DNA from: FW021-bin31 sp964647485
Lineage (GTDB): Bacteria; Bacteroidota; Bacteroidia; Chitinophagales; Chitinophagaceae
Length of the DNA stretch: 64,000 bases
NCBI GenBank assembly: GCA_964647485.1
Contig: CAZYHV010000005.1
Span: 1 to 64,000 of the forward strand
Direction: 5' to 3'
Shown: one piece after another, positions 1 to 8,449 of the stretch
How positions within the stretch are numbered: position 1 is the first letter of the stretch
Layout of the letters: each line of letters opens with the position of its first letter
Notes under the pieces: model-generated
What the model saw: only the letters and a program-made list of their open reading frames with translations
What the model was told of the DNA's origin: nothing
The model's database searches: none
Made by a program: the position numbers and the translations under genes

Positions 1-34
1 TATTATTAATTAATCCATAAAAAATGGTTACCCT

Positions 35-1182
35 TTATTCGGCCGATGAATAAAGCGGGTTAAATTTATTAATAATCTCCCGATCCCCTTTGAAAGGCTC
101 ATAAATATTTACCCAGTTCAATTTATATTTTTTAATGGCCTCTTTTACGGTCTTAATCCCACCATCCTCGCAGGCTACACTTACCATAACTATATCTTTA
201 AAACGCTTATATATCTTTCTAAGGAAAGGCAATGATTGAATGCAGGGTTGGCATCATGTCCCCCAAAAATCTAATAAAATGTATTTTCCACGGTAATCTT
301 TCAAATCAAATACATGTCCATCGATGGTCTTTGCTTTAAATTCAGGAGCATAAAAGCCCTGCTTGTATCCCATCTCCTTCCTTAAACGCTTTCTCTCATA
401 TTTCACCACCACAGTATTTTTCACTGGGTCAATTTTTGTAACCTTAAAGACGTCGCCTCCTAAATAAACAGGCTGATTGAGACCATAAAATTCCGGTTCC
501 GATTTATTCTTAGGTCTGTTTGGATTTTTAATAATTGTAAAAATTGTTTTCTTTCCATATAGTGTGCGAGGGGGCGACATAACACCATATATTTTGTAAT
601 TCGTTTTATTGAACCTGAAATATCCCACCATACACTCATTTAGAAACAGGACCACGTAATATTTCTGAGATAGTGAATCTCCATATTTTAATCCATTAGG
701 TTTAGAGAAAAAAATAGGTCTCATATTCAAATGACAATCGATAACCTTTCCTTTCACTGAATATTTAAAGTTGAGCGTTTGTGCTTTAAATATAGAGGCC
801 TCCGTCAAACTATCCCTATTATAAATGTAAACATAACCATCGGAAAAATCATGATTGGCATTGGCATCTATAATACAGATGCTCGTGTCATTATTTTTAT
901 CTCCCAGGATCATATAAACGCTATCCTTCACATTAAATTTCCACCCCAAATGAACTGCCTTTATAATACTATTGTTTTTGTTTAAGAAAGGAGGTATCCC
1001 CCTGAAATGGCCCCTTTTCCATTGTATAATGTAGTAGAACATGCTCCTTTTGGCTTGAATGGTATGTTCCTTGTCTGTTTCTTTAGGGAAACATGGAATG
1101 CTTTGTCATTGACCTGGGAAGTACCGGTTATTAAAAATAATAACTGAATAGCAATCGTTAACAGGATAAAATAACTTTTCAT
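35..1182 (-). pseudogene. Broken TlpA-like thioredoxin-domain protein (frameshift plus nonsense)
   Basis: Three reading-frame pieces make one degraded gene. The first (982-1182) starts with MKSYFILLTIAIQ, a signal-peptide-like stretch, and runs out of frame. The second (254 to about 1042) lies in another frame and ends in a TlpA/AhpC-type fold: APEFKAKTIDG, then YILLDFWGT. The third (35-256) is in the same frame as the second and continues C-Q-P-C and a thioredoxin C-terminal half. The stop between them is TGA exactly where the family has the Trp of the W-C-x-P-C active site, so a TGG to TGA change is likely. The frameshift falls near 1040-1060, close to an A-run. By family this would be an exported disulfide oxidoreductase. 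It ends the minus-strand peptide cluster, downstream of the barrel gene. Two lesions argue for a real pseudogene, although sequencing error cannot be excluded. Confidence 0.8.
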
Positions 1183-1211
1183 TAAACTTTCTCATTTTAT
1201 GAATAAATACA

Positions 1212-1241
1212 TAAATATACGAAATTATCGTAAATAACCAA
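1212..1241 (-). promoter_or_regulatory. Promoter with inverted repeat upstream of the broken TlpA gene
   Basis: Read on the minus strand there is TTGG, 18 nt, then TATATTTA, matching the Bacteroidota -33/-7 layout loosely. The spacer contains the inverted repeat TACGAAATTATCGTA (1218-1232). A 36-nt stretch matches the element at 5190-5219 at 31 positions. Core: TATTTACGAWAATTWCGTA. The start codon lies about 30 nt downstream. Confidence 0.5.
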
Positions 1242-1402
1242 TAAAATAAACGCATACTCTCAATCGTCGCATTTTCATCAAAGAAACGATCTCTTTTTAC
1301 GGTCTCAAATCATTCTGGCGGCCATTTAAAATACCAAAATTGTTTATAAGGATACGAGCCTTCTCTGCGTTGTTTGTAAAAGGGAAAAGACATAGTGGAT
1401 GA

Positions 1403-4060
1403 TTAAAAATTAAACCTCATTTTAAACAAAAATTGGCGTGGACGCAATGTAAATTCACTTCGTGTAATAGTATAAGTGGACTGATCTATCGTCACAAATG
1501 ATTTAGTATTTAGCAAGTTATTGCAAACCAGCTCGAAATCAATATGGCCTCTATTTATGGTGTACTGATATTGTAAATTCAGAAAAAATTGATTTTTATT
1601 GGCACTACCATTATTCGAATAATATTCCATACTCATTTTTAATAGTTGATTTTCAAATGGCAGCAGATTAATGCTTAATCTGCTATTCTGCTGCCTTACC
1701 GTATTTAGCTTTTTAGTATTCTGTGAAAGATTTATAAGAGATAGATTGGTTCGCAGATTAAAAGAAAGTTTTTCAAGAACATTATAATTTAAATTTGCTA
1801 AAGCGTTATAAACAAAATAGCGCTGGCGGACAAGATGATTATGAAACATCATAGGACTCGTATTAGAGGAAACGCTTCCCCCGAGTTTTATAATCATTTT
1901 TAAGATAGGGATATACGTACTATAGTCAGCCGAAATACGCACCGTAGTAACTTTATTCTTAAGTGGCAGAGTTTTTAATAATGTTGCCCCGGTCTCATCT
2001 ATATAAGTATCATATAAAAAGTCGTTCGTTCTGCTATCATATTCAAAAGCAGCATTGCCAAACGAAGATTTTTCTGGATCTTCATAATGCAGGGCAAGGT
2101 TGCTTTTCCATATTTTAGTCTTATTTAATTGGGGAATTTCATTTCTTTTGAGATTATTGAAGTCTGATAAAATATAATGAGTGTACAAATGTTCTATTCC
2201 GCCAATATCATTCGTATAGCTACTTGACAAAGTTGTTTTCCACAGATTGTTAAATGCGTAAGTAATTGTAGCCCGGGGAGCTACAAAAAGGTGTACCTTT
2301 GAGACAATAGAATTGCTATCTATTATTGAATTACCGGATTTTTCCTTTCTAAGGGCTAAGGGAAAGGATGCCTTTATTTTCCATTCAGCATTTTGATAAA
2401 AAGCGGTCGGATGCAGATATCCTTTTATAGAAGATAGGGATAGATCATTTTCTGTAGGTACTGAATCAATTATTGTATGATTATTACCCCTAAGCATGGT
2501 TTGCAGCCATTGTTTAGAAAAAGTAAATCCTATCTTGGTATTCAGAGCAATTTTGTTCAATTGCTTTGTGAGTATCATATTATTATCTGCATAAAATCTT
2601 CTGAGATCTACATTTTGTATGCTTCGGTCATAAGCAATACTGTCGTTCAAAATGTCAATAAATTGCCCGGGGCTGACGGAAAGACGTTGAGGCGTCTTTT
2701 CATAGAAAATATCAGACCCAAAACTGACCAACTGATTTTTAATAAAAAAAGAGGTGCCTAATGCATTTTTAATCAAAAATGACTGATTCGAAGAATGCTC
2801 AGCTATAGCCGTTTTGTAGTTCTGTAAGATATGCTGTGTATTGGCATTCCACTTGCCCCGAAAAGTTAATTTGTTTGTTAAAAATACTTTTTGGTCGTTT
2901 TTTTCAAAATTAAACCTTCCCTGCAAGAAATTCTTCCTAAACGTATTGCTGAAATCTTCCGATACATTCACGGTCTTTCCTAAGGTATAAATATTAGATT
3001 GATTGCTAAGAGTGCTTTCCTGGAAGTCATTATAAAAGGAAATATTACCACGAAACAATGCACCTGATTCGAGTTTTTTTAAAATATTTGTATTCATTAG
3101 TTTTATATTGTTATTGAGCCATCTTTCATCAGCAAACGGAGGAGAAAGGGGAGCTTCAATTCCGGTCATTTTTTTTTCTGAGGGCTCCACTTCTTTACCG
3201 GTATAAAAAGACATTTCATTTGCTGTCAAGTTGCTGAGTTGCGAGGAAACATCATCACCAACATTATTCATCTGGATACTATTCAGCATTTGAAATGATT
3301 TATTGAAGGTCATAGGAGTAACATTGATGTCCCATAAGAAAGGAGCAAGACCAGCACCTACCATTGCACTTCCGGTAGTTGTATATTTTTTTAGTCGGAC
3401 ATTAAGAGAAGCTTTATTCGAAAAAACCAGAGAATCTAATATTTTAATAGGCTGGTCATTTTTTATAATCTGTATGCTCTTAACCGCTTTTATCGGCAGG
3501 TTTTTATTGGCTAAAGCATATTGTCCTCCCAACAAATCCAAATTATTAATATAATATTTCATCAATGGTTTACCATGATATAAGATTTGGTCCCCTTGCA
3601 TTTCTATCCCCGGCAATTTTTTGATTACCTCACCAATTGTTCTTTCTCCCTTACTTTTAAAGGCATCAACTGAATAATTGATAGTATCACTCACTTTATA
3701 AATCGGCGCTCCTCTTACAGTAATATCTCTCAACCAAGTAGATGTATTTTGTAAAATAATATTTTGGAAAGAGGAAGTCGTTTTTATTGTAATGGTCTTA
3801 GACTTAAATCCAATATGAGAAAATGAGACGACCATACTGTCTGATTTAGAGGATAATCTCAACCTAAAAGCACCCTCTGAGTTGCTTACTGTATATCCTT
3901 TTATTGCTTCGTCATTTTGAAATCTATAAGTAACATTAACACCTTCAAGCGGATGGTTTAATGAATCGGAAATTTTTCCTTGAATAATAATTTGTCCGCT
4001 GGATCCCATCGCAGTAATAAGCAACCATACCAATAAGAATATTTTTCTTTTACTTCTCAT
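1403..4060 (-). CDS. TonB-dependent-receptor-like outer membrane protein with carboxypeptidase-regulatory domain
   Basis: 885 aa when started at the ATG at 4060 (MRSKRKIFLLVWLLI, a signal peptide); a longer TTG-started version would run back to 4114. After the signal comes a carboxypeptidase-D regulatory-like beta-sandwich (GKISDSLNHPLEGVNVTY). A plug-like region follows (GERTIGEVIKKLPGIEM), then a long beta-barrel ending in FLFKMRFNF with the terminal aromatic typical of outer-membrane barrels. This is the TonB-linked outer membrane family; the cargo is unknown. The start overlaps the end of the GLPGLI gene by 11 bp, so the two are probably translationally coupled. Context suggests it handles or recognises the cysteine-rich peptides encoded just upstream, which is inference only. 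Confidence 0.85.
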   Translation of the reverse strand: MRSKRKIFLLVWLLITAMGSSGQIIIQGKISDSLNHPLEGVNVTYRFQNDEAIKGYTVSNSEGAFRLRLSSKSDSMVVSFSHIGFKSKTITIKTTSSFQNIILQNTSTWLRDITVRGAPIYKVSDTINYSVDAFKSKGERTIGEVIKKLPGIEMQGDQILYHGKPLMKYYINNLDLLGGQYALANKNLPIKAVKSIQIIKNDQPIKILDSLVFSNKASLNVRLKKYTTTGSAMVGAGLAPFLWDINVTPMTFNKSFQMLNSIQMNNVGDDVSSQLSNLTANEMSFYTGKEVEPSEKKMTGIEAPLSPPFADERWLNNNIKLMNTNILKKLESGALFRGNISFYNDFQESTLSNQSNIYTLGKTVNVSEDFSNTFRKNFLQGRFNFEKNDQKVFLTNKLTFRGKWNANTQHILQNYKTAIAEHSSNQSFLIKNALGTSFFIKNQLVSFGSDIFYEKTPQRLSVSPGQFIDILNDSIAYDRSIQNVDLRRFYADNNMILTKQLNKIALNTKIGFTFSKQWLQTMLRGNNHTIIDSVPTENDLSLSSIKGYLHPTAFYQNAEWKIKASFPLALRKEKSGNSIIDSNSIVSKVHLFVAPRATITYAFNNLWKTTLSSSYTNDIGGIEHLYTHYILSDFNNLKRNEIPQLNKTKIWKSNLALHYEDPEKSSFGNAAFEYDSRTNDFLYDTYIDETGATLLKTLPLKNKVTTVRISADYSTYIPILKMIIKLGGSVSSNTSPMMFHNHLVRQRYFVYNALANLNYNVLEKLSFNLRTNLSLINLSQNTKKLNTVRQQNSRLSINLLPFENQLLKMSMEYYSNNGSANKNQFFLNLQYQYTINRGHIDFELVCNNLLNTKSFVTIDQSTYTITRSEFTLRPRQFLFKMRFNF

Positions 4061-4907
4061 TTTCAGGCTTATACAGTTCAATCCAGTTATTCTTTTTTCG
4101 GGCGTTTCTTTCAAACTCTCTTTTAGTCGCTAACGGGTTGCTAAAAGACCATCCCTTTAATTTATATATCTGAAATTTATGACTTCTGTCATACGTTTTT
4201 ATTTTGAGAAAAGCCCTTCGTCCATCAAGAGGTTTAGGTTTTTTATTATTAAAATTGATCTGTAAGTCCTTCCCTATACGAGCGATCCCCTGCATCTGAA
4301 AACCCCACGTATTCTGACTATCCTTAATTTTTATTATTAATCCGGGTAATCCACAAAACTTATATGGTCCATCGGAAATAGGAATCTCTGTAGCAAACCA
4401 TGCAATCCATTTTCTATTTCCATACATTACAGTTGCCTTTTGGCAAAAAAGGGTATTAATGGTCATTGTATCAGCAGTAATTTTCCAATGAAAAACAGAT
4501 CTGGGTTCTGAGTAAGTATAAACAGTTGGTACAAATTGTACGGCCTGATCATAAAAATGAATATTTGAATCGGACTTAAATATACACATGGTAACATGCG
4601 TCCCATGCGCTTGAAAAAAGCCAATGGATGGACCCATGGCGTTTCCCCTTGCCGCCTCATGAGTAATGGCAGAATCCATCATGATATACTTTAAAGATGA
4701 AAAAAATGATTGATGATCACCAATGAACAATCCCATAAATTCTTCTTGTATGTTTTTAGAGTTGGTACTATCAAGCTGAAAAGTCATCTTATAGGTTACC
4801 TGGAATTTATAATGATAGGGTTGTATTTGAGCATAAACAGAATTCGAAACACCTAACAATATGATTGACAGAATCAGTCCTACCAAGAAATTTGATATAA
4901 TCCTCAT
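4050..4907 (-). CDS. GLPGLI family protein
   Basis: 285 aa with an N-terminal signal peptide (LVGLILSIILLGV, cleavage near VYAQ). It carries the family-defining motif GLPGLI at about residues 186-191, preceded by GPYKFC. The GLPGLI family is Bacteroidota-specific, exported and of unknown function, and is commonly found beside TonB-dependent barrels and GG-leader peptides. Here it lies between peptide precursor 1 and the barrel gene, overlapping the latter by 11 bp. A hairpin terminator (4929-4964) separates it from the precursor, so its expression is probably lower than that of the peptide. Confidence 0.9.
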   Translation of the reverse strand: MRIISNFLVGLILSIILLGVSNSVYAQIQPYHYKFQVTYKMTFQLDSTNSKNIQEEFMGLFIGDHQSFFSSLKYIMMDSAITHEAARGNAMGPSIGFFQAHGTHVTMCIFKSDSNIHFYDQAVQFVPTVYTYSEPRSVFHWKITADTMTINTLFCQKATVMYGNRKWIAWFATEIPISDGPYKFCGLPGLIIKIKDSQNTWGFQMQGIARIGKDLQINFNNKKPKPLDGRRAFLKIKTYDRSHKFQIYKLKGWSFSNPLATKREFERNARKKNNWIELYKPENEK

Positions 4908-4928
4908 TTAAATTAGTTTATATGATGG

Positions 4929-4964
4929 AAAAGAGTGTATCCGAAAAACCGGATACACTCTTTT
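4929..4964 (-). terminator. Hairpin terminator between GG peptide 1 and the GLPGLI gene
   Basis: A perfect 14-bp inverted repeat (AAAAGAGTGTATCC and its complement) around an 8-nt loop, with A and T tracts closing the stem so it could act in both directions. It sits 12 bp after the stop codon of the peptide gene and before the GLPGLI start, so it probably lets only part of the transcription continue. Confidence 0.75.
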
Positions 4965-4976
4965 GATAATGCAGAA

Positions 4977-5174
4977 TTAACATTTGCTCCAACAATCTTG
5001 TACGGAATCTGCACATCCGGAAAAACTTCCACTGGAAGAACTACAATTACATGGAACTTTTCCTTTGGGGCAATCAGATGACCCTGTTTGACCTCCCTGA
5101 ATCTGTCTCATCTCATCTCTTGAGAGAATCTGGTTTTCCGCAAACTGTTGCGGATCTAATTTTAATTTTCCCAT
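4977..5174 (-). CDS. GG-leader cysteine-rich peptide precursor 1
   Basis: 65 aa from the ATG at 5174; upstream codons in this frame run into the promoter. The 28-residue leader begins MGKLKLD and ends LSRDEMRQIQGG, a double-glycine site of the type seen in Bacteroidota natural-product precursors. The 37-residue core has six cysteines (SSDC, VPC, NC, SGC, QDC, SKC) and ends in Cys. The leader has the same length and spacing as that of precursor 2 (8123-8359). An even cysteine number and neighbouring TlpA-like genes suggest three disulfides. No modification enzyme is seen nearby. Export route and activity are unknown. Confidence 0.75.
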   Translation of the reverse strand: MGKLKLDPQQFAENQILSRDEMRQIQGGQTGSSDCPKGKVPCNCSSSSGSFSGCADSVQDCWSKC

Positions 5175-5189
5175 TTTACTATTTAAACA

Positions 5190-5219
5190 TAAATGTACGT
5201 AATTTTCGTAAATAGTCAA
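5190..5219 (-). promoter_or_regulatory. Promoter with inverted repeat upstream of GG peptide 1
   Basis: Minus strand: TTGA, 18 nt, TACATTTA, the same geometry as at 1212-1241. The spacer holds the inverted repeat TACGTAATTTTCGTA (5196-5210). The -7-like box ends 15 nt before the peptide start codon, which supports the 5174 start. An operator overlapping the promoter would allow regulation; the regulator is unknown. Confidence 0.55.
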
Positions 5220-5269
5220 TAACTAAACGTAATTTTCTAATCATACCATCTCAAATCAGACAAGTGCTG

Positions 5270-5477
5270 TTTCCGGGACGGAAGAAGTTATATTTCATCC
5301 CTCTGAAAATAAATATCCCATTGCTCCAGTATTGACTTCGACCTGCCTGCCTGCCAATTGGTCAAACAGGATAGGAGAAAGACAACTCGTAAAAAACTCC
5401 TCTCTGAATGATACCTTAAAGGTAAGTACATTATTATTGCCAAAAAATACCGAAATTGGTGTATTTTTGTTCGTAAA
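5270..5477. repeat. Dispersed ~200-bp repeat, copy 1
   Basis: Aligns over most of its length with 8450-8660. The best conserved blocks are AGGATAGGAGAAAGACAACT with the following CGTAAAAAACTCC, and the ATTATTATTGCCAAAAAATA block that continues to GTGTATTTTTG. It fills the interval between the stop of the 849-aa TlpA-like gene and the promoter of GG peptide 1. No convincing coding capacity. Probably a duplicated upstream region or a remnant of a duplication that made the two peptide modules. Confidence 0.8.
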
Positions 5478-5479
5478 GC

Positions 5480-8029
5480 CTATTTCTCCTGGTTTTCCAG
5501 GAATGCTTTCTTATCAAAATCTAAAAAAGGAGGGGCGTCATTATTTAAGCATTTCCCTTCCTTTGTAAATAAAAAATAATGAGGAAAATTCTTTTGCCAA
5601 CCAAACTCGTTGGAAAAATTCCGTTCCATTTTGCGAGGGTCTTTCACCATAAAGCAATCCTGCTCAGGAAGATGATATTTCCTTATGATTTTTAACCAAT
5701 CCGTCTTGTTATTTTCAAAAAATATCCAAACCGGGTGGATTTTTTTACTATCCTCAAATACCTGCTGCTTTGAATAGGATGCAAGTTTTTTTCTGCTTTT
5801 TTCGTTCCAGCTGCCACAAAAAATCAGATACAGATAAGGCTTTCGGGTGCTTTGAAAGATCGTATCGAGCGTAACTTTTGTCCCTGAAGTATTGATAAGG
5901 CGAACACTTCTTAAAGCGATATTTAAGGTATTCGCCCCCAAATAAAAATGCGGTTTTACCACTCGTTTTAATTGATCCTGAAAAGCAGCAAACTTAATTT
6001 GGTCGGCCATGGCAGTCCAGGTCAGATTATGTTGAAAGATCTTGCTATTGGGGTCGCTTAGCATATCCAGTAAGATAAATTGAGCCGTGGTATCGTCAAA
6101 AGAGGCTACGATATGGTTGATCGTGTCTAAATCGTAATGAGCGCTCCGGACTTTTTTCATCAAAAAATCTTTATTAAGCCGATGCATGGCTCTCCAATAA
6201 TTGACAGGCTTCTTTTTGATGTAACGATCCAAATCCGCCGCAAGCTGTAGCATGCGATGCTGCAATATTACTCCGGTTAAGGAGTCCTCTTGAAATAAAG
6301 AATCCTGTTTTTGAGCCAATAGTTCCTCTTGCTTTTGAAAGGCTGTGATTTCATACCAGCTTTTTAAAAGCTGTTTATCATTGGTATTGACCCCAAATTC
6401 GGGATGGCTTTCTAAGTAGTTGGTTGTTGCTTTTTGAGCCGCCGCTCTTATTGTATCAAAACGAAGTGTTTTTTTAATCCACCGTTGGTATGTTGAATCT
6501 TTCAGCATTTTTCCTTTTTTGTAGGTATCCCAAAATAATTCCGGTGCCCCTTCTTTAAGTAATTTGTCTTTTCCGGGATTAGGCAACAGCATACCCGAAT
6601 CATTCAGAATCCTTATCGGATTTTTCTGCTGCTTATTTCTGCGTTCCGGGGTCGGCTTTTCCAAAAAGGTAATATTGGTCTCCTCTTTCACAGAAGAAGT
6701 TTTTAAAGCGGGTTCTCTTTTAAGAGATATCTGCTCCCCGGGAGATACCGGCAGATAAGTTGTATCTTTTCCGGCTATTTTTACCATTGATTTTTTCGGC
6801 AGATAAAACCGGTACATTTTTGTTAATGCTTTTGAAGTGTCCGTTTTTACAGGTTGTAAGACTCTTTCAGAATCCAACAGGTATGGAGAGGAATGGACAA
6901 GCAGCTTTAAGGAAGGAAGAGGTGAAGATTGTTCCTGACGGACTATGATAGAGGTATTATACGATTTTTGCCTGGCTTTCTCTGCTTTTATAGAGTCTCC
7001 TGCAAGTAAATACCAGGCAGCCATTCGATTATAAAACCAGCTGGTGTCTGAATTTTCTTGTGCAATGATATCTCTATGCTTTAATCCCTCTCCATAAGCA
7101 TCCGCTCCCAAACCATAAATGAATCCTGGCATTTGAATGTTATCAGGATGATATTCTATTAAACGATAAATACTGGCATAAGCGGGAGAAGAGTATGAAC
7201 CTGTGTGAATAACCTTTTCTCCATAATCATAAGCTTTCCCGGGATCCTTAACGAGCAAGGATCGAAAGGTTAACATGGCGACATTGGGCGCATATTTTAA
7301 TGTAGGATGGTTTTTCACTAATCTGTTTATCATCGAAAGCATAGCATCTGCCCTTTTTATTCCTCCTAATCCATTTAATTCATATTTTGCTGAATCCCAG
7401 ATAGTTTGATCTAATCTTTTCAAATATTGATTTCTACTTCTCCTTTTTATTGCTTTATTTATACTCCATTTATGCCCTACTATTTTTGGTAAAATAGTAT
7501 CCAGGTGGACTGGGTGACCTATCCAGACTACCGTTCCTTCCGCATTTATCACAAAATCTCTTGGGATCCCATTCTGACTTTCTCCGAAAGTCTTTAGCCA
7601 GTGTTGCACCATAAACCCGCTATCATCTAAAGCTACTCTGAAATCCATTTTGTTCCCCATGGAATACATAAAACCTTTTATTTTTTTCGTTAATGCATCC
7701 TCATTGAGTGCAGGTTTTCCGGTCATAAATGTATCATTCTCCATAACATCAACCGCAAGAAAAATAATTTTATCTTTATATTTCCGAGCTAAGTCCGAAA
7801 GATGGGGCATTATGGCTATGCAGGGGCCACACCAGGTCGCCCAAAAATCCAGCACATAAACTTTTCCCTTTACAAAATTTGGTATTGGAGTTCCCTTTAC
7901 CCATTGTACTTTTAAAGGAGGAGCCTTATCTCCAAGGTGAAGAGAAGCTACAGACTGTGTTTGAGCTGACAGACTAAAACAGGAGAACAATAAGGACAAT
8001 ATAATGGTATTTCTGAATCTCTTTTTCAT
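5480..8029 (-). CDS. Large TlpA-like protein with two thioredoxin-fold domains
   Basis: 849 aa with a signal peptide (TIILSLLFSCFSLSAQ). Residues about 30-180 form a TlpA/AhpC thioredoxin domain with the intact active site W-C-G-P-C (Cys67 and Cys70). A long middle region, apparently helical, follows. The C-terminal ~150 residues resemble a second thioredoxin-like domain whose active site reads C-G-S-W (Cys738), lacking the second Cys. By family, the first domain is a periplasmic disulfide oxidoreductase. Most TlpA proteins are 150-400 aa, so this is unusually long. It lies between the two GG-peptide genes on the same strand, downstream of a terminator. A role in forming or isomerising disulfides of the peptides is inference. 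Confidence 0.85.
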   Translation of the reverse strand: MKKRFRNTIILSLLFSCFSLSAQTQSVASLHLGDKAPPLKVQWVKGTPIPNFVKGKVYVLDFWATWCGPCIAIMPHLSDLARKYKDKIIFLAVDVMENDTFMTGKPALNEDALTKKIKGFMYSMGNKMDFRVALDDSGFMVQHWLKTFGESQNGIPRDFVINAEGTVVWIGHPVHLDTILPKIVGHKWSINKAIKRRSRNQYLKRLDQTIWDSAKYELNGLGGIKRADAMLSMINRLVKNHPTLKYAPNVAMLTFRSLLVKDPGKAYDYGEKVIHTGSYSSPAYASIYRLIEYHPDNIQMPGFIYGLGADAYGEGLKHRDIIAQENSDTSWFYNRMAAWYLLAGDSIKAEKARQKSYNTSIIVRQEQSSPLPSLKLLVHSSPYLLDSERVLQPVKTDTSKALTKMYRFYLPKKSMVKIAGKDTTYLPVSPGEQISLKREPALKTSSVKEETNITFLEKPTPERRNKQQKNPIRILNDSGMLLPNPGKDKLLKEGAPELFWDTYKKGKMLKDSTYQRWIKKTLRFDTIRAAAQKATTNYLESHPEFGVNTNDKQLLKSWYEITAFQKQEELLAQKQDSLFQEDSLTGVILQHRMLQLAADLDRYIKKKPVNYWRAMHRLNKDFLMKKVRSAHYDLDTINHIVASFDDTTAQFILLDMLSDPNSKIFQHNLTWTAMADQIKFAAFQDQLKRVVKPHFYLGANTLNIALRSVRLINTSGTKVTLDTIFQSTRKPYLYLIFCGSWNEKSRKKLASYSKQQVFEDSKKIHPVWIFFENNKTDWLKIIRKYHLPEQDCFMVKDPRKMERNFSNEFGWQKNFPHYFLFTKEGKCLNNDAPPFLDFDKKAFLENQEK

Positions 8030-8041
8030 AAAAAAGGTATT

Positions 8042-8087
8042 AAGAAAAAATAACGATTCTTCCCTACCATTGAAATAGGGAAGAATC
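8042..8087 (-). terminator. Intrinsic terminator after GG peptide 2
   Basis: A 12-bp perfect stem (GATTCTTCCCTA with its complement) around a 9-nt loop, followed on the minus strand by a run read as TTATTTTTTCTTA. It lies between the peptide gene (stop at 8123) and the TlpA-like gene (start 8029), mirroring the terminator after peptide 1. Confidence 0.85.
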
Positions 8088-8122
8088 CTTCATAAAAGGA
8101 GGTTACTCCTCGAAACTCTTGA

Positions 8123-8359
8123 TTATCCAATTGTGATTGAAGCACATTTGCATTCTGACAAACCGGGTCCTGCAGTCACGCAATGGCCTGAACCATAAGT
8201 GGTGGTGCAACTGCCAGAGCAGCTACTCGCACTCATCCCATGGCATACATTATCGCTACCTCCTCCTGATCCTGCTCCACCCAATACCATTTTCAATTCT
8301 TCTCTTGAAAGCACTTCAGCGTCGCCAAGGTCAAGTCTACTTAATTTTAACTTTTTCAT
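8123..8359 (-). CDS. GG-leader cysteine-rich peptide precursor 2
   Basis: 78 aa from the ATG at 8359. A longer frame opens at 8449, but the leader homology to precursor 1 begins here. The 28-residue leader (MKKLKLSR ... LSREELKMVLGG) ends in Gly-Gly. The 50-residue core is rich in Gly and Ser and has six cysteines (NVC, SSC, GSC, GHC, SEC, KC). It shares leader length, the LKL and LSR(D/E)E patterns and cysteine count with precursor 1, while the cores are unrelated in spacing. It is followed by its own terminator and then by the TlpA-like gene. Confidence 0.75.
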   Translation of the reverse strand: MKKLKLSRLDLGDAEVLSREELKMVLGGAGSGGGSDNVCHGMSASSCSGSCTTTYGSGHCVTAGPGLSECKCASITIG

Positions 8360-8449
8360 TTTACTAAGTTTTAAAAAATTAAACAATAAAATTTCTGGTC
8401 GTTGCATTTTCAGCAATGAATCTGTCTCATAGGTTCTGTCTCTAATCAT

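Noticed and set aside
254..256. TGA read as selenocysteine or as Trp
   Set aside because: The position is the Trp before the catalytic Cys, not a Cys site. TGA ends other genes in the window, and the gene has a second lesion.
5332..5568. Open frames inside the ~200-bp repeats (also 8512-8718, 8451-8696, 8545-8781)
   Set aside because: The two repeat copies are open in different frames with indels between them, and none shows a conserved protein.
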